Of a stretch of 64,000 nucleotides of DNA, positions 52,588 through 62,630 are shown piece by piece. The first letter of the stretch is position 1. The number at the start of each line of letters is the position of its first letter. The notes under the pieces were generated by a model that saw nothing but the letters and a program-made list of their open reading frames with translations, did no database searches and was not told the origin of the DNA. Made by a program: the position numbers and the translations under genes. The DNA is taken from the NCBI GenBank assembly GCA_028825045.1, contig JAPKAY010000001.1, positions 1 to 64,000 on the forward strand. The letters run 5' to 3'. The DNA comes from Halioglobus sp. (GTDB taxonomy: Bacteria; Pseudomonadota; Gammaproteobacteria; Pseudomonadales; Halieaceae).

Positions 52588-53952
52588 ATGGAAAAAATTG
52601 CTCACGTTATCGTCAACCCAATCAATTCGCTGAACCTGCTCTCCCAATCTGAGATCGATAAGTTTACCCGCAGTGATGGTGAGCTGTTCGCGCTCTTTCG
52701 GCATTGCGCACTAGCGATACTCAATACTGACAGCGAAAAAGATGACGCTGCGCAGCTCATTGCTGACTATTCCGATTTCGACATTCGACTAATCCCTCAG
52801 CCACGCGGCCTCAGGCTTGAGTTATTCAATGCGCCGCCCCAGTCGTTTGTCGATGGCAAGATGATCCGCGGTATCCAGGAACATTTGTTTTCAGCCTTGC
52901 GCGATATTGTTTATACCGATTTCAAAATCACCTCGGCACAACCTCAGCCTTCAACCTCGGCGCAAAACACCAACACAGTATTTCGTATCCTGCGCAATGC
53001 GCGCGCGGTCAGCCCGGGCGGGCCACCTAAAATGGTGGTCTGTTGGGGTGGTCATTCGATTCCTCGTGAGGAATACGACTACGCCAAGCAAGTCGGTTAC
53101 GCGCTGGGCTTGCGCGGCCTGGATATCGCCACCGGTTGTGGCATTGGAGCAATGAAAGGGCCAATGAAAGGCGCAGCGGTCGGTCATGCCAAACAGCAGA
53201 TAAAGGATGGCCGCTATATCGGTATTAGTGAACCGGGTATTATCGCGTCGGAGTCACCCAACGCGATCGTCAATGAACTGGTGATTATGCCGGATATTGA
53301 AAAACGTCTTGAGGCGTTTGTTCGGCTCGCTCACGCCATCATCGTATTTCCAGGTGGCGTGGGAACAGTCGAGGAAATACTTTACCTGCTCAGCATAATA
53401 ATGGACCCTGACAACAACGAGGCTATTCCGCTGGTGTTTGCGGGTCCCGAGTCCTGTCGCGAATACTTCATGGAACTAGATCGTTTTCTAGGGGCCAGCT
53501 TGGGCGATGGAGTTAAACATCACTACCGTATCATTGTGGGAGAGCCGAATGAGGTCGGCCGTGTCGTGAAAGAGGCAACAGAGGAAGTTCACGCTCGTCG
53601 CAGTGAAGCCCAGCAGGCTTACTCGTTCAACTGGGAGCTGCAGATTCCTTTGAATCTTCAGGAGCCATTCATTCCTACTCATGAGAGGATGGCGGCCCTG
53701 GACTTGCGACCGGATGTGCCCAAGCACAAGTTAGCCAGTGATCTGCGTTGTGCTTTTTCTGGCCTGGTGGCTGGCAACGTGAAGGCCTTTGGTATAGAGC
53801 AGGTCCGTACTCATGGCCCTTACCGGTTGTCGGGCGATGCGAGTCTTATGTCGAGCATCGACAGGTTACTGCAGATTCTGGTGCGCGATGGGCGGATGAA
53901 ACTTGGGGAAGATGCAAACGACTATCAACCTTGCTATCAGCTGGCCGACTAG
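52588..53952 (+). CDS. ppnN: Nucleotide 5'-monophosphate nucleosidase PpnN (YgdH type)
   Basis: A 454-residue PpnN, which cleaves purine and pyrimidine nucleotide monophosphates to base and ribose 5-phosphate and in E. coli is stimulated by (p)ppGpp. The LOG-like catalytic core shows CWGGHSIPREEYDYA, ATGCGIGAMKGPMKGA and the GGxGTxxE motif FPGGVGTVEEI. N- and C-terminal regulatory parts are present, and the length is that of the E. coli protein. ATG at 52588. Its TAG overlaps the TAG of the convergent small membrane protein gene (CTAG at 53949-53952). Confidence 0.93.
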   Translation: MEKIAHVIVNPINSLNLLSQSEIDKFTRSDGELFALFRHCALAILNTDSEKDDAAQLIADYSDFDIRLIPQPRGLRLELFNAPPQSFVDGKMIRGIQEHLFSALRDIVYTDFKITSAQPQPSTSAQNTNTVFRILRNARAVSPGGPPKMVVCWGGHSIPREEYDYAKQVGYALGLRGLDIATGCGIGAMKGPMKGAAVGHAKQQIKDGRYIGISEPGIIASESPNAIVNELVIMPDIEKRLEAFVRLAHAIIVFPGGVGTVEEILYLLSIIMDPDNNEAIPLVFAGPESCREYFMELDRFLGASLGDGVKHHYRIIVGEPNEVGRVVKEATEEVHARRSEAQQAYSFNWELQIPLNLQEPFIPTHERMAALDLRPDVPKHKLASDLRCAFSGLVAGNVKAFGIEQVRTHGPYRLSGDASLMSSIDRLLQILVRDGRMKLGEDANDYQPCYQLAD

Positions 53953-54206
53953 TTGGTTGTTCCGTGCCGACGCCAGTATTTCCAAAGACCAATCAATGAC
54001 GCGCCTATCCAGAATATTTCGATAACAAAACTGGCAAGATTAAAGTGAAAGCACAGGCTGAACAGCAGCAGGGCAGCGCCTACAAGGTTCATCACGTTGT
54101 AGCGCAGGCCTTTCGGGTCGGCTCGGTCCAATTGCAACATGTAATAGGCCAATACAACGAGCAGCGTGCCGAGCATGCCAATGCCATCGATAATCCATGC
54201 TTCCAT
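53949..54206 (-). CDS. CBU_0592-type small membrane protein
   Basis: An 85-residue membrane protein with three helices (about 5-22, 32-50 and 53-70). Its pattern (IGMLGTLLVVLAYYMLQ, then RYNVMNLVGAALLLFSL) matches the CBU_0592 family of uncharacterised bacterial proteins. I chose the ATG at 54206; a start 15 bases upstream is possible. No functional data are known to me. The 3' end overlaps ppnN by four bases. Confidence 0.7.
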   Translation of the reverse strand: MEAWIIDGIGMLGTLLVVLAYYMLQLDRADPKGLRYNVMNLVGAALLLFSLCFHFNLASFVIEIFWIGASLIGLWKYWRRHGTTN

Positions 54207-54318
54207 AAAACAACGCTCCAATTCATGTCGCGAAACGCCAACAACGAAATCGTCGGCGAGTGCGCTATAGGCGCATTAAATGCGACTGATACTGGGGTGA
54301 GATTACCACAGAATTTTT

Positions 54319-55617
54319 ATGACCGGTGACAAGACCGTGCAAAGGAATCTGAATTACTATGACGTAATTGTTATGGGCGCTGGTGCCGCCGGGTTGTTCT
54401 GCGCTGCATCGGCTGGTCGACGTGGGCGAAAGGTATTGGTGCTGGAAAAATCCAACAAAGTTGGTAAGAAAATCCTCATGTCTGGCGGCGGCCGCTGTAA
54501 CTTTACCAACCTCCAGATTGAGGCAGAAAATTTCATTTCCGGTAATCCACACTTCTGTAAATCCGCATTAGCACAATACACTCAATGGGACTTTATAGGC
54601 CTTGTAGAGCAATACGGCATTGACTACGAAGAACGGAAATATGGTCAGTTGTTTTGCAAGAACTCTGCGAACGATATTCTAGCGATGTTGCTTGAGGAGT
54701 GTGAGACGGCGGGTGTAACTATTTTTACACACAGCGAAGTGTTAGGTATCGAGGCGATTGCTGCCGAATGCAAAAACGGGTCCGGCGATACTCCTGGGGG
54801 CTGTGATGAAGAGCTGGAATATCGTTACCAACTTGCCATCGAGCTGGGCCATAAAGGCGCCAAAAAAAAGAGTAGTCTGGTTTGTCACTCGCTGGTTGTT
54901 GCAACTGGCGCTCTCTCAATTCCGACATTGGGTGGTAGTGGAGCGGGTTATGCCGTTGCTGAACAATTCTCCTTGTCGCTGACCGAGCGCCGGGCTGGAC
55001 TGGTACCGTTTATGTTCAGCGATGCGATGAAGACCTTTTTTGAACGCCTGGCTGGTGTGTCCCTGGAAGTAGAGGTGACATGCGGGCGCCAGTCTTTTGC
55101 TGAAAAACTGTTGTTCACTCACCGTGGAATTAGCGGCCCTTCAATTCTGCAGATCTCAAACTACTGGGCGCCCGGCGAGACGGTTTATGTCAATTTGCTG
55201 CCTGATATTGACTGCTCTCAATGGTTGCTCGATGCCAAGCGTGAGCACGGGAATTTGCTACTGCGTACTCTTTTGAATCAGAAACTGGTAAAGGCCCTGG
55301 TGGTCGAACTTGAACTGCAATGGTGGCCCGACGAAGCGGAGCTTAAGCTGAGTGGCTTCACCGACAAGCGTCTACTGAATCTGGCAGAGCGATTCAGAGC
55401 CTGGAGACTCAAGCCCTCGGCTACCGAGGGCTACCGAACGGCGGAAGTCACTCTGGGTGGTGTCGATACTGCAGCGATAAGCTCAAAGACGATGGAATCT
55501 AAAACTCAGCAGGGTTTATACTTTATCGGCGAGGTTGTTGATGTAACGGGCCACCTTGGTGGCTATAATTTCCAGTGGGCGTGGTCCTCGGGTTATACGG
55601 CCGGGCTTTTTGTATGA
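54319..55617 (+). CDS. HI0933/YhiN-type flavoprotein
   Basis: A 432-residue NAD(P)/FAD-dependent oxidoreductase of the HI0933 family. It has VIVMGAGAAGLFCAASAGRRG at the start, the diagnostic KKILMSGGGRCNFTN, the mid-protein FTHRGISGPSILQIS, and the terminal YFIGEVVDVTGHLGGYNFQWAWSSG. An insertion near residues 150-190 (GDTPGGCDEELEYRYQ) lengthens the protein. Such proteins are widespread; a role in tRNA or cofactor chemistry has been proposed but is not settled. ATG at 54319. Confidence 0.9.
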   Translation: MTGDKTVQRNLNYYDVIVMGAGAAGLFCAASAGRRGRKVLVLEKSNKVGKKILMSGGGRCNFTNLQIEAENFISGNPHFCKSALAQYTQWDFIGLVEQYGIDYEERKYGQLFCKNSANDILAMLLEECETAGVTIFTHSEVLGIEAIAAECKNGSGDTPGGCDEELEYRYQLAIELGHKGAKKKSSLVCHSLVVATGALSIPTLGGSGAGYAVAEQFSLSLTERRAGLVPFMFSDAMKTFFERLAGVSLEVEVTCGRQSFAEKLLFTHRGISGPSILQISNYWAPGETVYVNLLPDIDCSQWLLDAKREHGNLLLRTLLNQKLVKALVVELELQWWPDEAELKLSGFTDKRLLNLAERFRAWRLKPSATEGYRTAEVTLGGVDTAAISSKTMESKTQQGLYFIGEVVDVTGHLGGYNFQWAWSSGYTAGLFV

Positions 55618-56070
55618 ACATCAAATTACCGCATGCTTCGCGGTCAACATTGTATAGTGCATGATCTATCAAGTAATATGTTGCGAAACTAAGTAAGCTC
55701 TCCGCTTTTGCACAAACTTTTATTCAGTTGTAGGCTAATGGACGCACCGCGTCGGGTGTGACGCGAATGCTATGCCGATAGAAAAGTCTGCATCATGCGC
55801 GTGAAAAATAACCCGCAAACGACCAGGGTGAGGCTGATGAAGGTTAGCGCGGCGGTGAAGAAATATTTTCCAACGCCACAAACTCGTGGGACGAAAGATC
55901 TCGCAGGCGGCCGAAATAATTGGAACACAAACAAGTGAGGCAGTTGCTCAATTTTTCTAAATACCCTTGGCGAGGAGTAATCAACGTGTGGCACGTCGCC
56001 AAATGTACGAATAAAGCCCATCGCCTGCACAGTTCTTATTTGCTCGAAATCGACGAGCTTTGGCCCTGCA
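55618..56070. other. Intergenic region
   Basis: A 453-base gap. On the minus strand an open frame (55770-56030, GTG start, or ATG at 56021) would encode about 86 residues with one membrane-like stretch near its end. I recognise no family and see no clear ribosome site, so I do not call it a gene. A T/A-rich portion near 55640-55730 could hold the promoter of the next plus-strand gene. Confidence 0.35.
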
Positions 56071-57705
56071 ATGCTTAGACTGAACGAAATTAAACTTCCA
56101 CTGAATCACGAGGCTGAGGCTTTGACCGGTGCAGTGCTAGAGCGCCTGGGTATCAAAGTGACCGAGCTTCTGAGCGTAAGCGTTTTTAAGCGCAGTTATG
56201 ACGCGCGCAAGAAAACCAATATTTTGCTGATCTACCAGGTAGACGTGGAGTTGTCTGCAGGCGTTGAAGAGCAGGTCCTGAATAACAATCAACAGGGCGC
56301 TCGTGTTGCAACAACACCCGACACACGTTATCGCTTTGTCGCTCAGGCAGATGTGGATTTCCCGGTAGTGAGGCAACAACGACCCATTGTGATAGGTTTT
56401 GGCCCCTGTGGAATTTTAGCAGCGCTGCTACTCGCGCAAATGGGGCTTAAGCCGATTGTTTTGGACCGTGGCCGGGAGGTCCGCAAACGGACCAAGGACA
56501 CCTGGAGCCTGTGGCGCGAAGGCAAGTTGAATACGGAGTCGAACGTGCAGTTTGGCGAGGGCGGCGCTGGCACGTTTTCTGACGGAAAGCTTTACAGCCA
56601 GGTCAAGGACCGCCGCCACCTCAGTCGCAAGGTGCTAGCCGAATTTGTAAAGGCGGGGGCGCCCGAAGAGATAATGTTTGTGAGCAAACCGCATATCGGG
56701 ACTTTCAAGTTGGTGACGATGGTAGAGAAGTTGCGGGCAGAGATCGTTCGCCTCGGTGGAGAGATTCGTTTTGAGAAAAAGGTAGAGACAGTATTGGTGG
56801 AACGAGAGGCCAACGGAAAGGGTTGTGTTCGCGGGGTCGCCATTTGCGGCGGTGAAACACTATTGAGCCGGCATGTCATTCTGGCGATTGGGCATAGCGC
56901 TCGCGACACGTTTGAAATGCTGCTCGATCAAGGTGTTTATATTGAGCCCAAGCCATTCTCCATCGGGTTTCGAATTGAGCATCCGCAATCTGTGATCGAC
57001 CGGGCACGCTTCGGTGAATTCGCGGGCAACCCGATCCTTGGCGCCGCCGACTACAAGCTTGTGCATCACTGTAAGAACGGTCGCAGTGTCTACAGCTTCT
57101 GCATGTGTCCGGGCGGTACCGTGGTGGCGGCCACGTCCGAAGAGGGGAGAGTGGTGACTAATGGCATGTCGCAGTACTCGCGCAAGGAGCGCAATGCTAA
57201 TTCGGCCATCGTTGTCGGAATCACACCGGAGCAAGACTATCCCGAGAGTGCGCTGGGAGGAATTGATCTACAGCGCAAGCTCGAAACGCTAGCGTTTGAA
57301 ATGGGCGGAAGAGACTACTCCGCACCGGCGCAATTGGTGGGTGATTTTCTGAAGGGTCGGCCGTCAACGGTGCTTGGTGCTGTGGAGCCATCCTATCGTC
57401 CTGGTGTTGTTTTGACCGATTTGTCCCGCGCACTGCCCGATTTTGCGATTGACGCTCTGCGCGAAGCGTTGCTTGTATTCGACAAAAAAATTGAAGGGTT
57501 TGCTATGCCTGAGGCGTTGTTGACGGGTATCGAAACAAGAACTTCGTCGCCAGTGTGCATCAAGCGGGGCAAAGACTATCAGAGTATCAATACCTCCGGC
57601 CTATTTCCGGCTGGAGAGGGAGCGGGCTATGCAGGTGGTATATTGTCTGCCGGCATCGACGGAATTAAGGTGGCTGAAGCGGTGGCACTGGATTTGCTGG
57701 GCTGA
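56071..57705 (+). CDS. FAD-dependent dehydrogenase, COG2509 type
   Basis: A 544-residue flavoprotein of the COG2509 family. An N-terminal ferredoxin-like domain (MLRLNEIKLPLNHEAEAL to about residue 95) precedes the FAD domain with PIVIGFGPCGILAALLLAQ. Diagnostic pieces are EGGAGTFSDGKLYSQVKD, the CMCPGG motif, and the terminal LFPAGEGAGYAGGILSAGIDG. Length and order are normal for the family. ATG at 56071. The physiological role is not established. The following dioxygenase gene lies 48 bases downstream on the same strand. Confidence 0.9.
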   Translation: MLRLNEIKLPLNHEAEALTGAVLERLGIKVTELLSVSVFKRSYDARKKTNILLIYQVDVELSAGVEEQVLNNNQQGARVATTPDTRYRFVAQADVDFPVVRQQRPIVIGFGPCGILAALLLAQMGLKPIVLDRGREVRKRTKDTWSLWREGKLNTESNVQFGEGGAGTFSDGKLYSQVKDRRHLSRKVLAEFVKAGAPEEIMFVSKPHIGTFKLVTMVEKLRAEIVRLGGEIRFEKKVETVLVEREANGKGCVRGVAICGGETLLSRHVILAIGHSARDTFEMLLDQGVYIEPKPFSIGFRIEHPQSVIDRARFGEFAGNPILGAADYKLVHHCKNGRSVYSFCMCPGGTVVAATSEEGRVVTNGMSQYSRKERNANSAIVVGITPEQDYPESALGGIDLQRKLETLAFEMGGRDYSAPAQLVGDFLKGRPSTVLGAVEPSYRPGVVLTDLSRALPDFAIDALREALLVFDKKIEGFAMPEALLTGIETRTSSPVCIKRGKDYQSINTSGLFPAGEGAGYAGGILSAGIDGIKVAEAVALDLLG

Positions 57706-57753
57706 ACGTCTGTAGTAATGTGTAGCAAAGAAGACAAGCGTAGGAGTTCTTCT

Positions 57754-58572
57754 ATGAGAATTGAGCCTTTAACACCTGCCATTGGCGCACAAATTCTGGA
57801 TGTAGACCTTAGCGACTTATCGCCAAGCTTTGTGAGCGACGTGCGTGCAGTACTATTACAATACAAAGTAGTTTTTTTTCGTGACCAGCATATAACGAGT
57901 GCGCAGCATATTGCTTTTGCACGTAGTTTTGGCAATCTGGAAATCCACCCGGCAACGCCAGAAAATCAGCCTGACCCGGAAGTCCTGCACATTGCACATG
58001 GGCCGGAATCGAGAGGTTCCGAGAACTTTTGGCACTCTGATGTCACTTGGCGCGAGCAACCTTCTTTGGGTTCGGTGCTGCGCGGCCAGGAAGTGCCGCT
58101 TGTGGGAGGCGATACCCTGTTTGCAAATATGGCTCTGGCCTATGATCGCCTGCGTGACGCTACCAAAGAGAAAATCCACAACTGCGTCGCGGTTCACGAT
58201 ATCGCGCGGGTCTTCGCCAGTCGTCTGAACAAAAAGCCTGAGGAGTTGCACGAGCTCTATCCGCCGGTAGAGCACCCGGTGGTGCGCACACATCCTGAAA
58301 CGAATGAGCGGGTGGTGTATGTGAACGGCGCTTTCACTAGTCATATTAAGGATATGGAGGCGCAGGAGAGTCGATTGCTACTGGACGAACTTTACAAGTC
58401 GGCCTGGGACCCTGAGGTTCAGTGCCGCTTTCAGTGGAAAGCCGGCTCAATAGCGTTCTGGGATAACCGGGCCAGCCAGCATTTTGCCGCATCGGATTAT
58501 TTTCCAGCCGTGCGCGCAATGGAGCGCGTCACCATCGCCGGAGACAAGCCCTATTTTGACCAGGCGGCATAG
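57754..58572 (+). CDS. TauD/TfdA family dioxygenase
   Basis: A 272-residue Fe(II)/2-oxoglutarate dioxygenase with iron ligands His94 and Asp96 in NFWHSDVTWRE and the late His in FWDNRASQHFAASDY; Arg in AMERVTIAGD completes the co-substrate site. The family includes taurine, alkylsulfatase and 2,4-D dioxygenases; the HSDVTW form is like that of taurine/alkylsulfatase enzymes. ATG at 57754 has AGGAG seven bases upstream. The epoxide-hydrolase-like gene follows after 32 bases and may share its transcript. Confidence 0.87.
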   Translation: MRIEPLTPAIGAQILDVDLSDLSPSFVSDVRAVLLQYKVVFFRDQHITSAQHIAFARSFGNLEIHPATPENQPDPEVLHIAHGPESRGSENFWHSDVTWREQPSLGSVLRGQEVPLVGGDTLFANMALAYDRLRDATKEKIHNCVAVHDIARVFASRLNKKPEELHELYPPVEHPVVRTHPETNERVVYVNGAFTSHIKDMEAQESRLLLDELYKSAWDPEVQCRFQWKAGSIAFWDNRASQHFAASDYFPAVRAMERVTIAGDKPYFDQAA

Positions 58573-58604
58573 GTAGAGTAGGCGTATAGGAAGCCAATAC
58601 CACG

Positions 58605-59558
58605 ATGAAAATATCCCAGTTCGATCAGCCCATCAGGACGGAATTTGTTGACGCCAATGGTCTGAGATTTGAAGTTGATAAGTGTGGTGCCGGCGACAAG
58701 CTAGCGATTTGTCTGCACGGCTTTCCCGAAAATAGCTTTTCATGGCGTTATCAACTGCCGATGTTGGCTGATGCGGGCTATGAAGCATGGGCGCCCAATA
58801 TGCGTGGCTACGGCGGCAGTTCGCGGCCAGCCTTGGTCGAGGATTACCATATCGATAGACTGATGGACGATGTGGCTGCACTCATTGATGCTTCAGGGCA
58901 TGAAAATGTAGTTCTCATTGGCCATGATTGGGGTGCGATTGTGGCCTGGCAGTTTGCTATCGAGCGAAAGCGCAGTTTAGAGAAACTGATCATTTGCAAT
59001 GTACCGCACCCGGGGCCGGCACAAAGAGCAATGCGCAGCGGGTTCGCTCAGCTGCGTAGGTCCTGGTACATACTATTCTTCCAGATTCCGTGGTTGCCGG
59101 AGTTTCTACTGGGTCTCAATGATGCGAAGGCAATTGGCGATGTGATGCGGCAATCCTGCGTTGATGAATCGATGTTTCCGCCAGAGGTTGGAGAGGTCTA
59201 CCGGCAGAACGCTAATCTACCAGGCGCATTGAAAGCGATGATCAATTACTATCGCGCTTTGCTGCGAGGTAGAAAAGAAGTCGCTGCACGTGGTCTGCCG
59301 ATCATCAATGTCCCTACGCTGATGATCTGGGGTGAAGAGGATGTGGCGCTTACCCGAGAGACTACGTACGGCACCGAAGAGTATGTCAGAGACTTTCAGA
59401 TACGGTATCTGCCCAGGGTCTCCCACTGGGTGCAACAGGAAGCGCCGGAGCAGGTGAATGTCATGATAAAGGCGTTTCTGGAAGCTATCCCCGTTCCTGA
59501 AGTGGAATGGAGAATGCATCTGGTGTCACCGACCGACGAGGTACCGGCTTCACGATAG
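58605..59558 (+). CDS. Alpha/beta hydrolase, epoxide hydrolase-like
   Basis: A 317-residue alpha/beta hydrolase. The oxyanion loop is CLHGFPENSFSWR, the nucleophile elbow is IGHDWGAIVAW with Asp, and a late His is in YLPRVSHWVQQEAP. Asp as nucleophile and the HGFPE motif fit soluble epoxide hydrolases or haloalkane dehalogenases. ATG at 58605. The end overlaps the convergent nspC gene by nine bases. The substrate cannot be told. Confidence 0.87.
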   Translation: MKISQFDQPIRTEFVDANGLRFEVDKCGAGDKLAICLHGFPENSFSWRYQLPMLADAGYEAWAPNMRGYGGSSRPALVEDYHIDRLMDDVAALIDASGHENVVLIGHDWGAIVAWQFAIERKRSLEKLIICNVPHPGPAQRAMRSGFAQLRRSWYILFFQIPWLPEFLLGLNDAKAIGDVMRQSCVDESMFPPEVGEVYRQNANLPGALKAMINYYRALLRGRKEVAARGLPIINVPTLMIWGEEDVALTRETTYGTEEYVRDFQIRYLPRVSHWVQQEAPEQVNVMIKAFLEAIPVPEVEWRMHLVSPTDEVPASR

Positions 59559-60716
59559 ACGATTCTTGAAATCATCATAGCCAAATTCGCGCACGATCTC
59601 TAAATGATCGGTCTTCGAATTCCAAATCGCCAGCGCGGGAAGCTTTGTGCCATTGAAGGTGCTGGTTTTGACCATGGTGTAATGCGCCATATCACTGAAT
59701 ACTAGCCGTTGGCCTATTGAGAGAGGCTCAGGGAAGCTGTAGTCACCCATCACATCGCCGGCAAGGCAGGTCAGCCCGCCTAAACGATAAGTGTTCGCCT
59801 CGGCACCCGCCTCAGATGCACCCAAAATTTCTGGTCGGTAGGGCATTTCCAGTACATCTGGCATGTGGCATGTGGTGGAAGAGTCGAGTATCGCTTGCGG
59901 TAGTTGGTTCCAGCTGAGGTCCAGCACCTCACTAACGAGTACGCCAGTGCCCAGGGCGATAGCTTCGCCAGGCTCAAGGTAAACCTGCACCCCATACTTC
60001 AAGGAAAATGTGCGAACGCATTCCACCAGCTCGTCGCGTTGGTAGTCGGGCCGCGTAATATGATGTCCCCCACCGAAGTTTACCCAGTCCATACGTTTGA
60101 GCAGATGACCGAATTTTTCTTCTACTGCCTGAAGCGTTCGTTGCAGAGGAGGAAAATCCTGTTCGCACAATGTGTGAAAGTGCAGTCCAGTGATGTGCTC
60201 AAGTGCGCTCTCATCCAATTGCGATAGCGGAATACCCAGACGCGATCCAGGCGCGCAGGGATCGTACAGAGGCACTGTGCCCTCGGAATGCTCAGGATTT
60301 ATGCGCAGGCCAAATTTCAATGTAGGCCGGCGGGCCTGAGCCTCCAGCGCGAGTGGGCGATAGCGTAGCCACTGCGCGCAGCTGTTAAATACCAGATGAT
60401 CTGCAATCTCCAGAATTTCCTGCAGGTCGTCCTCAGCGTAAGCGGCGCTGAACACATGCACCTCTCCATCGTAATAGTCGCGTCCCAAGCGTACTTCGTG
60501 CAGACCACTTGCGCAGATGCCACTTAGATGGCGGGAAACTAAAGGCGCCAATTTCCACATAGAGAAAGCTTTGAGGGCTGTGAGAACCTTTGCGCCACTA
60601 TGCTGTGCAACTTGATTGAGGGTCAGCAGGTTGCCCTCTACCGCCACCTCATCTACCACGAAACAAGGTGAGGGAAGGCGACTGAGATCCAGCGTGCCAA
60701 AATCTGTGAATTGCAT
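59550..60716 (-). CDS. nspC: Carboxynorspermidine decarboxylase
   Basis: A 388-residue PLP-dependent decarboxylase of the alanine-racemase fold. The PLP lysine is Lys49 in VLTALKAFSMW. The order PSPCFVVDE, then FNSCAQW, INPEHSEGTVPLYDPCAPGSRLG, and DSSTTCHMPDVLEMPYRP (20 residues or fewer each) is that of NspC. It forms norspermidine or spermidine from the carboxy-precursor. It follows the carboxynorspermidine synthase gene by 21 bases, forming the usual two-gene polyamine operon. ATG at 60716. Confidence 0.93.
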   Translation of the reverse strand: MQFTDFGTLDLSRLPSPCFVVDEVAVEGNLLTLNQVAQHSGAKVLTALKAFSMWKLAPLVSRHLSGICASGLHEVRLGRDYYDGEVHVFSAAYAEDDLQEILEIADHLVFNSCAQWLRYRPLALEAQARRPTLKFGLRINPEHSEGTVPLYDPCAPGSRLGIPLSQLDESALEHITGLHFHTLCEQDFPPLQRTLQAVEEKFGHLLKRMDWVNFGGGHHITRPDYQRDELVECVRTFSLKYGVQVYLEPGEAIALGTGVLVSEVLDLSWNQLPQAILDSSTTCHMPDVLEMPYRPEILGASEAGAEANTYRLGGLTCLAGDVMGDYSFPEPLSIGQRLVFSDMAHYTMVKTSTFNGTKLPALAIWNSKTDHLEIVREFGYDDFKNRLS

Positions 60717-60737
60717 GCTTGGTGCCCCTGGGCGGTC

Positions 60738-61949
60738 TTAGCTGGGAATGATATCTAAATGAAATGCTGGATCTAACTCTACGATTTTCCAGGGCAGGCC
60801 GTAGCGATTCATGTCCTCCATGAACGAATCGGGATCGCACTGCTCGACGTTCCAAACACCGGGTTTTCGCCACTTGCCTTCAAGGATCATTTTGGCACCA
60901 ATCATGGCGGCTACGCCAGTGGTATAGGAAATAGCTTGCGACTTTACTTCCCGATAACAGGCCTGATGATCACATATACTGTACAGGTACATCAGTTTCT
61001 CGTTGCCCTCCTTGATGCCGCGTACGATACAACCAATGCAGGTTTGACCTTCGGTGCGCGAGCCGAGCGTAGAGGGATCGGGAAGCAAGTGTGCGAGAAA
61101 CTGAATAGGCACGATCGACTGGCCCTGGAATTCTAGAGGCTCGATGCTCGTCATTCCCACGTTTTCCAATACTTCAAGATGCTTCAGGTACTGGTCCGAA
61201 AAGCTCATCCAAAACTGGGCACGTCTGAGACTCGGAAAATGCCTGCTAAGTGATTCCAGTTCTTCGTGGTACATGCGGTAGATGTTGAATGTGCCAACGT
61301 TATCAGGGCAGGTGTAGCGCGCTCGCTTCGACATCGCAGGCGTGGTGACAAACTCGCCATTCTCCCAGTGGCGGCATTCTGCGCTGACTTCCCGGATGTT
61401 GATCTCGGGGTTGAAATTGGTAGCAAAAGGATGACCATGATCTCCCCCGTTGACGTCGATGATGTCGAGCTCGTGGATTTCATCGAAATAGTGTTTTGCG
61501 AGATAGGCTGTAAAAATATTGGTCGCGCCAGGATCAAATCCACTGCCAAGCAGAGCGGTCAGCCCCGCGTCGAAAAAGCGTTGTTGGTATTCCCACTGCC
61601 ACCGATATTCGAATTTGGCAGTATCGAGGGGCTCGTAGTTGGCTGTGTCCAGATAGTGCACGCCCGCTACCAGAGCCGCGTCCATAATGGTCAGATCCTG
61701 ATAGGGTAGCGCAACATTAATCACCAGATCGGGCTGTTCTTTTTTCAGCAGCTCGGTCAGTTGTGGGACAATATCAGCGTCTATTTGTGCTGTACGGATG
61801 GTCTGTGGGAGTTGGGCTGCTATTGCCTTACATTTGGACTCAGTGCGACTAGCCAGTACGATTTCGCTAAAAACCTCCGGTAATTGTGCGCACTTTTGGG
61901 CGACTACGCTTCCCACACCACCGGCACCTATAATCATCAGTTTGGACAT
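60738..61949 (-). CDS. Carboxynorspermidine/carboxyspermidine synthase (saccharopine dehydrogenase family)
   Basis: A 403-residue NADPH-dependent reductive aminase with the Rossmann motif MIIGAGGVGSVVAQKC at the N-terminus and the saccharopine-dehydrogenase-like core (LDTANYEP, ALLGSGFDPGATNIF). It joins L-aspartate semialdehyde to a diamine such as diaminopropane or putrescine. It is paired with nspC downstream, which gives the alternative spermidine/norspermidine route found in many marine gammaproteobacteria. ATG at 61949. The long gap upstream should carry the operon promoter. Confidence 0.92.
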   Translation of the reverse strand: MSKLMIIGAGGVGSVVAQKCAQLPEVFSEIVLASRTESKCKAIAAQLPQTIRTAQIDADIVPQLTELLKKEQPDLVINVALPYQDLTIMDAALVAGVHYLDTANYEPLDTAKFEYRWQWEYQQRFFDAGLTALLGSGFDPGATNIFTAYLAKHYFDEIHELDIIDVNGGDHGHPFATNFNPEINIREVSAECRHWENGEFVTTPAMSKRARYTCPDNVGTFNIYRMYHEELESLSRHFPSLRRAQFWMSFSDQYLKHLEVLENVGMTSIEPLEFQGQSIVPIQFLAHLLPDPSTLGSRTEGQTCIGCIVRGIKEGNEKLMYLYSICDHQACYREVKSQAISYTTGVAAMIGAKMILEGKWRKPGVWNVEQCDPDSFMEDMNRYGLPWKIVELDPAFHLDIIPS

Positions 61950-62630
61950 AAGCTGATTCTTTAGGACAACTCTTTCAGCATGACTTACGCGATTTCATAT
62001 GCAACTTCTCTGCTGATTATCGCGACATCGCTGCGATAAGAAGACGCCGACCATACCGCTTGGGGCGTATCGTCGAGTGCAAAACCGGTCAAGAGTAACC
62101 GCAATGTTTGTAACTGCATTCTCTGTGATTGTTCAATCGATTCAAAAAAAACGCATACCGGGCAGAAGGGTCGATAGCCACAGCGCACAACAGCATGGCT
62201 ATACCTCACGAATTCAGTTTTCAACCGCGCCCGAGAATTGCCTAATTTCAGGTGTCAAAATGGGCGCCAGAAAACATAAATACTCTACAGCACTCAACTG
62301 ATTGAGAAGTCTATTCCAGACCAACCAGAACACAAGTACTTTTTTGAATTGAATTACAGATGAGCGAGTATCGGGGACGAATCGTCTACGAGGTAATCAG
62401 CCTAAATCGCCCTGCGAGCACTGCTGTACCGGTAGGTAGTTTTGGCGCTATGTCGTTCGAGCTTGAGTATGATTTTATTGTAGATAAGAGTCTGGCTGAG
62501 CACTAATCCTAACCTCTGCAGGTCCGCGCTGGCGAGACACAGTTGCTGTAAACTAAGTTTTCTCCAGTTCTCAGGTTACACCACCTAATAAAGCTGCTAT
62601 AAGTTGCGAACACTAAAAGGGCTACTAAGT
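61950..62630. other. Intergenic region, polyamine operon / lytic transglycosylase
   Basis: A 681-base gap between divergent genes. Several short frames cross it. One from ATG at 62360 to TAA at 62506 (48 residues) lacks a ribosome site and any known pattern; others are mostly basic, low-complexity translations. No tRNA, repeat or terminator is seen. It should contain the promoters for both flanking genes. Confidence 0.35.

Noticed and set aside
55770..56030. Possible 86-residue membrane protein on the minus strand
   Set aside because: GTG start, no clear ribosome site, no family recognised; described only as part of the intergenic region.
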